Shown here: positions 59,492 through 64,000 of the stretch, one piece after another
Numbering within the stretch: position 1 is the first letter of the stretch
Layout of the letters: every line of letters begins with the position of its first letter
DNA from: Nonomuraea angiospora
GTDB lineage: Bacteria > Actinomycetota > Actinomycetes > Streptosporangiales > Streptosporangiaceae
Direction: 5' to 3'
NCBI RefSeq assembly: GCF_014873145.1
Contig: NZ_JADBEK010000001.1
Coordinates: forward strand, 7,006,001-7,070,000
Length of the DNA: 64,000 bases
Notes under the pieces: generated by a model
What the model was told of the DNA's origin: nothing
Database searches by the model: none
Seen by the model: only the letters and a program-made list of their open reading frames with translations
Made by a program: the position numbers and the translations under genes

Positions 59492-59737
59492 GTGAGCGTG
59501 GACCTCGAACACGAGCCCCTTCATGACCTCGCCCGCCGGGTCATCCGGCTGGCCGAGGAAACCCAGCACGCCGCTCAAGTGCTCGAACGCCGCCTGGATG
59601 CGCTGGAACACCGCCCCGAAGCCGCCGGCCGAGCCGAACGCATCCTGAGCATCGCCGCCGGCATGCGAACACACCTCGGTCGAGACCGACTGTCCGTTGA
59701 AGATCTGTACGACCCGGACACGGGTCTTCCCGCATGA
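59492..59737 (+). CDS. Antitoxin of a VapBC-like pair
   Basis: 81 residues from GTG 59492, with GGAGGGAG before it. Two helical parts: LHDLARRVIRLAEETQHAAQVLERRL and a C-terminal GRDRLSVEDLYDPDTGLPA, which would wrap the toxin. I do not see the usual ribbon-helix-helix or AbrB fold. Assignment is mainly from position: it overlaps the PIN-domain gene by 4 nt (ATGA), as antitoxins do. Confidence 0.75.
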   Translation: MSVDLEHEPLHDLARRVIRLAEETQHAAQVLERRLDALEHRPEAAGRAERILSIAAGMRTHLGRDRLSVEDLYDPDTGLPA

Positions 59738-60123
59738 TCATCGATTCCAGCGCCATCATTGCCGTCATCAACGGTGAGCCAGAGGCCACCCAATTCGCCC
59801 ACACCATCGCCGCAAACGTGTGCCGCATCTCGGCCGTCAACTACGTCGAAGCGGCCATCGTGGCAGACAACCGTGGTGAGGCCATGCGCAACGCCTTCGA
59901 CACGCTCGTTGATGAGATGGGCCTTATTATCGAGCCGGTAACACCCCATCAGGCGAGGATCGCGCGCCGTGCGTACCAGACCTACGGCAAGGGCAACAAT
60001 TCCAAGGCCAAGCTCAACATGGGCGACTGCTTCGCCTACGCCCTCGCCAAGGACCTCGACCAGCCCCTGCTCTTCAAAGGCGAGGACTTCCCGCACACCG
60101 ACATCACTCCCGCACAGCCCTGA
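59734..60123 (+). CDS. vapC: VapC-like PIN-domain toxin
   Basis: 129 residues. PIN acidic residues are in place: Asp4 (IIDSSAIIAVI), Glu39 (NYVEAAIV), Asp98 (NMGDCFAYALA) and Asp118 (FKGEDF). These bind magnesium or manganese for single-strand RNA cleavage. VapC toxins usually cut tRNA or rRNA and are held inactive by the partner antitoxin. It may stabilise the island. Intact and well coupled. Confidence 0.93.
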   Translation: MIIDSSAIIAVINGEPEATQFAHTIAANVCRISAVNYVEAAIVADNRGEAMRNAFDTLVDEMGLIIEPVTPHQARIARRAYQTYGKGNNSKAKLNMGDCFAYALAKDLDQPLLFKGEDFPHTDITPAQP

Positions 60124-60334
60124 CGGTCGTCCGGCATTCCAAGATTCGATTTTGAATGACGGAACTCCCTTTCACCGCTAGATCAAAAATCTCAGGTGAT
60201 TCGTCCACGCCCCCTTGTACGAGCACCCGCCAAGCGCTGCCATGTGCAGCGCCTGCTTAACTGCATGAGAATCACACAGGTGCGTGGACCAATGAGCTGA
60301 ATGGGGCGACTCGGTTGAACTACAGGTGCAGTTG

Positions 60335-60540
60335 AACGCCACTGAATGCCGCGTTGGCCGAGAGCGCAGAGCTATGAGGAGAAACGGCGAGCTACTTCTG
60401 CCGCTAACCACGTCCTCGGGCGAGCGCAGTACCGTGGGGTCCTGCCGGGACTTCTCCATGCCCGTCGATCGGCCGCAGGATGGCTTGTCGTATGCCGACT
60501 TTTCATCGTCTTCATCCGAGGAGAAGCCACGGATGGAGGC
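60335..60540 (+). pseudogene. Broken second copy of the primase-helicase 5' end
   Basis: The DNA matches 56800-57000 of the primase-helicase gene with gaps: GCCG-TTGG-CGAGA, CGCAGAGCT and GAGGAGAA match the coiled-coil start. The peptide PVDRPQDGLSYADFSSSSSEE aligns with PVNLPQDGLPYADASSPPSEK. Frameshifts and the loss of everything downstream show it is a relic. It lies in the 60124-60906 gap, which is otherwise empty and partly AT-richer. Confidence 0.7.
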
Positions 60541-60906
60541 TGGCGGAGAAGGACCTCTGGTGTTAACCCTACCGTCGGTGTTGATCACGCTCGGTCAGGA
60601 CGCGAGCTCGTCCTCCCAGGTCTTGACAACAGGTTCCACCAGCGGTGTCCTCGGGCTTCGGCTGCTCACGCGGCAGCGCCTGCCGTTCCCCCAGCCGTCG
60701 GCACAGGCATGCGACTGGCCATCGTCGCGACGGTCACCGAGCGCACGGGGCGCGTCGAGGTGACAAATTCCCTCGGCGACATCGTCTTCGCGATGAGACT
60801 CCCTGCCGCCCCAGGGGGAACGCCCCTTTCCGATGAAGGCGACGATCCAGCTGGGACCGATTGTGAGATGCTCCCGTCAGCGGATCTGCGAGACGGTGGG
60901 GAGGCC

Positions 60907-63657
60907 ATGGACGAGTCCCATCACCAGGCCGGGGCCAGATCATCAGCCGGTGGGGCGCGCGCTGCGCGTGGTCTCACCTTCCAGGCTCAGGTTTTCGCTT
61001 GGTGGGCTGTGCGCGCCATCGTGGAGATGCCGCTGACCGACCTCGGGCTCGGCGCCGCCGTCCGGATTGAAGCGGTGGGGTGTGAGACCGGGCTCCCCGT
61101 CGACGATGTGGGCGTCGCCGTGTCCGGCGGCGGGTTCATCCTCGTACAGGCGAAGGCCGGGATGAGACGGCTGGACGCGCAGACCGAAGATCTGGTGAAG
61201 GCCATCGACCAGATGGTGCGCGCCTTCGTCGAAGGTATCCACACGAGTGCGCGTGTGCGCCCCGTCGACCTCTCGCGCGACCGGCTCGTGATCGCCACGA
61301 ACCATGATGGGAGCCGCGCCTTCGACCAGCTGGGCATCGTGCTCCTGCGCCTCCGTGGACACCCGGCCGACCTCCCTCTCCGGGCAGCGGCGCCGACGAT
61401 CGCCCAGCGGAGGGCGCTCGAAACCTTTGTCGAGATCATCGAAACTCGTTGGACGGCCATCGTCGGACGCAAGCCCTCTGATTCCGACTTGCGAGCGTTG
61501 CTCCGGTGTGCCGAGGTCATGCGGCTGGATCTCAAGGAGCCCGACGGGACCGACCTCTTCCGCAGCGAGCAGGCCCTGCGCGCGGCTCTGGGTGACTCTC
61601 TCATCGACGAGCCCTTCAGCAAACTCGCCGGGCGCGGCAGCGGAGCCACGGCGGCCCAGCAGTGGTGGCGGCGGGAAGAGTTGGTTCAGACCGTGCTTCG
61701 CGAGGAAGGGTCGATGCAGCCTGCGGCTGGCCCGCGATGCAACCGCCTTCCTGTCCTCCCTCAGCCCTACGTGCGCCGAGGCGACCACGGTCTCCTCGGC
61801 CCCGGACCGATGGCGGAGTGTCTCTGCATCGCTGTCACCGGTGGCCCCGGCTTGGGGAAGACCACTCTCGCCATCGACATGGCCAACAATGCTGCCCAGG
61901 ACTTCCCCGACGGGCAGTTGTTCGTCGACTTCCGAGGCTTCGGTCCGACCGCTCCCATGTCATCCGCCGAGGCGGTCGAGGTGCTCCTGGAACAGATGGG
62001 CGAGGCCGATGTGGCCGCAGGAAAGGACTCGGAAGGCCGCCGCCTGCACTATCTGGACGCGGTCGAGGCGAGGCGGTTCGTCATCGTCATGGACAACGTC
62101 CGGGACAGCGAGAGCATCCTCCACCTGCTCCCGCGCCACGGGCCCTCCGCCATCATCGTCACCAGCCGCACCAGGTTGGGGACCCTCCTGCGGAGAACCG
62201 ACGTGACGCACCTTCACCTGGCTCCACTACCAACTCACGAATCCAGGGATCTGCTGATCCGGCACATAGGCGCCGACCGATCAGCCGCCGAGCCCGCCGC
62301 TATCGCCACCATTCTGGCCGCCTGCAGCGGCAATCCTCTAGCCCTGGCAATCGCCGGATCCCACATCCGGCACCTGCCTGAGCTGTCACTGGACCAAATC
62401 GTGTCCGTTTTGACCGACGCCGACAGCCGACTGGACTTCCTCGACCTGCACGAGTCGAACTCCGCGCTCCGCACCGTCTTTTCCTGGACGTATCACGCAC
62501 TTCCTACCGAGTTACAGGAATTCTTCGTCCTGGTCGGCTCGGCCCCGGGCCCTGACATCGACACCTCAGGAGCCGCCGCGCTCGCCAGCCTAGAGGACAC
62601 CCGAGCAGGGTTGGCCCTGCTACGCCGGTTACGCCATTTCCACCTGCTACAGGAGAATGCGCACAACGGCTTCCAGATGCACGAGCTCCTCCGTGACTAT
62701 GCCCTCTCCCTCTGCCGTGGGGATCGGCGTCTCCAGAACGTCCACGACCGTGCCTGCGAAAGGCTCATCAACCACTACGCCGATCTGGCCGCCGCCACGG
62801 GCCCCGATACCCGTCTCGCTAGCCAGCACTCGCCGCGCTTCCTCGCCGCCGTGCGATACGCCGAGGAACACGGCCTGGAGAGCAAGGCCAGGACTATCGT
62901 GGACTCTCTCATCGAGAACATGTGGTACCACGGGCGATGGAACGACTGCGTGACGATGTTGCGCTCGATCACGGACGACCCATCGAAGCCTGAGGATCCG
63001 GAGATCCGGTCCTACTTTCTCCGCCAGCTGGCCATCACCCTGCGCCGGCTGGGAGCACACGCCGAGAGCGTCGAGTACGGTCGGCAAGCCTTGTCCACGC
63101 TGGGGCCGGGAAGGTCGGCACGCGCGGAAGCCGACTGCCGCTACGTCCTGGCGGTCAGTCTTGCCTACGCGGAGGATCACGAGGCGGCCCTGGAGCAATA
63201 CCACCTCGCCGCCGACGGATTCCGCGAAACTGGCGCCGAAAGCGGGCACGCGGATGCCCTGAACGGCATCGGATGGAGCCTGGCCATGCGGGGAGAACTC
63301 CAGGAGGCCCTGATGTACTGCACACGAGCCGCCGACCTACACGGCGAGCTGAACGTCCCCAACAGCCGGGCAGCCGATCTTGACAGCGTCGCTTGCATCT
63401 ACCAGTTGCTCGGTGATCACAAGGCCGCGCTCGGCTATTTCGAGCAATGCCTTCGCCTGTACAGGGAGATCGGCTACCGCGCCAACGAGATCCGTACGCT
63501 GGACAGCATGGGCGACAGCGCGCTGGCGTCAGGCGACCCGAACAGCGCCGTCGAGCACTGGCTCCTCGCCATCGCCGTTCTTGAGGACATCGGTCACGGG
63601 GACACCGACCAGGTCCGCGAGATACGGGCTAAGGAGGCGGCATTATTCCAGAAGTAG
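60907..63657 (+). CDS. PD-(D/E)xK nuclease/NB-ARC/TPR fusion (bacterial NLR-like)
   Basis: About 916 residues if started at ATG 60907; upstream in-frame starts exist and the ribosome binding site is unclear. The N-terminal 150 residues resemble Cap4-type dsDNA nucleases: LPVDDVGVAVSGGGFILVQAKAG, with Asp and Gln-x-Lys. NB-ARC follows: Walker A TGGPGLGKTTLA (about 310), Walker B RFVIVMDNV (about 389), SRTR, and CSGNPLALAIAG (about 473). The C-terminal 220 residues are TPR units (EDHEAALEQYHLAADGFRETGAESGHADALNGIGWSLAMRG). This is the layout of STAND immune proteins: TPR sensing, NB-ARC oligomerisation, nuclease killing. Defence role is inferred; domains are clear. Confidence 0.85.
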   Translation: MDESHHQAGARSSAGGARAARGLTFQAQVFAWWAVRAIVEMPLTDLGLGAAVRIEAVGCETGLPVDDVGVAVSGGGFILVQAKAGMRRLDAQTEDLVKAIDQMVRAFVEGIHTSARVRPVDLSRDRLVIATNHDGSRAFDQLGIVLLRLRGHPADLPLRAAAPTIAQRRALETFVEIIETRWTAIVGRKPSDSDLRALLRCAEVMRLDLKEPDGTDLFRSEQALRAALGDSLIDEPFSKLAGRGSGATAAQQWWRREELVQTVLREEGSMQPAAGPRCNRLPVLPQPYVRRGDHGLLGPGPMAECLCIAVTGGPGLGKTTLAIDMANNAAQDFPDGQLFVDFRGFGPTAPMSSAEAVEVLLEQMGEADVAAGKDSEGRRLHYLDAVEARRFVIVMDNVRDSESILHLLPRHGPSAIIVTSRTRLGTLLRRTDVTHLHLAPLPTHESRDLLIRHIGADRSAAEPAAIATILAACSGNPLALAIAGSHIRHLPELSLDQIVSVLTDADSRLDFLDLHESNSALRTVFSWTYHALPTELQEFFVLVGSAPGPDIDTSGAAALASLEDTRAGLALLRRLRHFHLLQENAHNGFQMHELLRDYALSLCRGDRRLQNVHDRACERLINHYADLAAATGPDTRLASQHSPRFLAAVRYAEEHGLESKARTIVDSLIENMWYHGRWNDCVTMLRSITDDPSKPEDPEIRSYFLRQLAITLRRLGAHAESVEYGRQALSTLGPGRSARAEADCRYVLAVSLAYAEDHEAALEQYHLAADGFRETGAESGHADALNGIGWSLAMRGELQEALMYCTRAADLHGELNVPNSRAADLDSVACIYQLLGDHKAALGYFEQCLRLYREIGYRANEIRTLDSMGDSALASGDPNSAVEHWLLAIAVLEDIGHGDTDQVREIRAKEAALFQK

Positions 63658-63755
63658 CCATCGCTGGACAAGCAGAGGCGATATACTGGCCCAGTAGTTC
63701 AGCTGGCCGAATGCTCCGCGGATTGCCGCGGAAACTCTCAGAACCGGGAGACGCT

Positions 63756-63803
63756 ATGGCGAAGAAAAAGCGGCCCACGAATCCGAAGCGGCCGAAGCGA
63801 TAG
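63756..63803 (+). CDS. Tiny basic peptide, 15 aa
   Basis: The peptide MAKKKRPTNPKRPKR lies behind a well-spaced CGGGAG and is followed after 6 nt by a strong hairpin. A TATACT at 63682-63687 could be the -10 element of a short transcript. The size and composition recall ribosome- or RNA-binding peptides, but I do not recognise it. Confidence 0.5.
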   Translation: MAKKKRPTNPKRPKR

Positions 63804-63809
63804 CACGAA

Positions 63810-63838
63810 GACGGGCGGGCCAGACTTCCTCGCCCGTC
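63810..63838. terminator. Hairpin after the tiny basic peptide
   Basis: GACGGGCG (63810-63817) and CGCCCGTC (63831-63838), then ATTCTTT. It also lies at the 3' end of the convergent minus-strand gene. Confidence 0.8.
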
Positions 63839-64000
63839 ATTCTTTCGCCGACTCGTATCTCCTTAGCAGCTCACGCACTTCCACTGCCCGCCTGTCCCGT
63901 CTGCCCAATTTGGTCTCTAAAATCCGGAGCATGTCGCTGAGCTCGCCGACCGCCTCGCCCTTGCGCCCCGCGGCGCGGAGCCACTCCGCGTAGAGCCGCC
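63837..64000 (-). CDS. Partial TPR-like protein, C-terminal end only
   Basis: The last 53 residues of a gene that enters from the right: RLYAEWLRAAGRKGEAVGEL, then SDMLRILETKLGRRDRRAVEV and ELLRRYESAKE. The pattern is a TPR-type helical hairpin, rich in Arg and Glu. The rest is outside the window, so the family cannot be given. Confidence 0.6.
   Translation of the reverse strand, partial: RLYAEWLRAAGRKGEAVGELSDMLRILETKLGRRDRRAVEVRELLRRYESAKE

Larger units (their letters stand above)
55052..64000. mobile_element. Genomic island beside tRNA-Lys (right end outside window)
   Basis: Starts at the tRNA-Lys 3' end with an integrase in the same direction, then a conflict-type primase-helicase, a toxin-antitoxin pair, a fragment duplication and a nuclease/NB-ARC fusion. 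I found no second copy of the tRNA-Lys 3' sequence before 64000, so the right junction must lie further on, or the site has decayed. Confidence 0.75.

Noticed and set aside
55052..64000. Search for a second copy of the tRNA-Lys 3' end to close the island
   Set aside because: No matching sequence was found within the window, so no right att site is claimed.

Overview
This window is high-GC actinobacterial DNA. The best fit is Streptosporangiales (Nonomuraea- or Streptosporangium-like), a genus-level inference. It rests on near-canonical bldC beside a valine/leucine dehydrogenase (an order also found in Streptomyces), extended GTG-rich genes, secreted CBM-bearing glycosidases, and an actinomycete integrative and conjugative element (AICE) in a tRNA gene.

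Positions 1-32500 are mostly ordinary chromosome. A translationally coupled amidase and GH20 hexosaminidase sit with LacI and TetR regulators, followed by bldC and vdh. Next come a hydrolase divergent from a CGNR regulator, small membrane and secreted proteins, an arabinofuranosidase-like GH with FnIII and CBM2, an amidohydrolase and LysR pair overlapping tail to tail, a GH16 glucanase with a ricin-B domain, and an ABC exporter with its two-component system. A PadR-controlled locus (25.3-31.3 kb) follows: three DUF1048 paralogues, a DrrAB-type exporter, a P450 and a Tat-exported serine hydrolase. Matching sites lie in its two promoters.

Positions 32567-34666 look like debris of older elements: a decayed treble-clef/GIY-YIG-like gene, a secreted metallopeptidase-like protein that has lost its HExxH residues, and an integrase C-terminus.

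Positions 34668-49790 are a complete AICE bounded by an exact 63-bp repeat; the right copy is the 3' part of tRNA-Phe(GAA). The backbone runs in order: XRE regulator, SCO3933-like protein, FtsK/Tra, SpdB-like protein, small zinc protein, Rep, Xis, Int. Cargo includes an AT-rich Mrr nuclease/nSTAND3 NTPase fusion and a DUF6414 protein, both probably defence or conflict genes.

Positions 49728-55051 return to chromosome: tRNA-Phe, Asp and Glu, then a phosphoesterase, zincin, MFS transporter, PspC protein and glutaryl-CoA-dehydrogenase-like enzyme, ending at tRNA-Lys(TTT).

Positions 55052-64000 are the left part of a second island next to tRNA-Lys. It holds an integrase and a TOTE-type primase-helicase, each with an embedded Lsr2-like DNA-binding module, then a VapBC pair, a broken second copy of the primase 5' end, and a nuclease/NB-ARC/TPR fusion resembling bacterial NLR defence proteins. 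It ends with a tiny basic peptide gene and an incomplete TPR-like gene. The right end of this island is outside the window.
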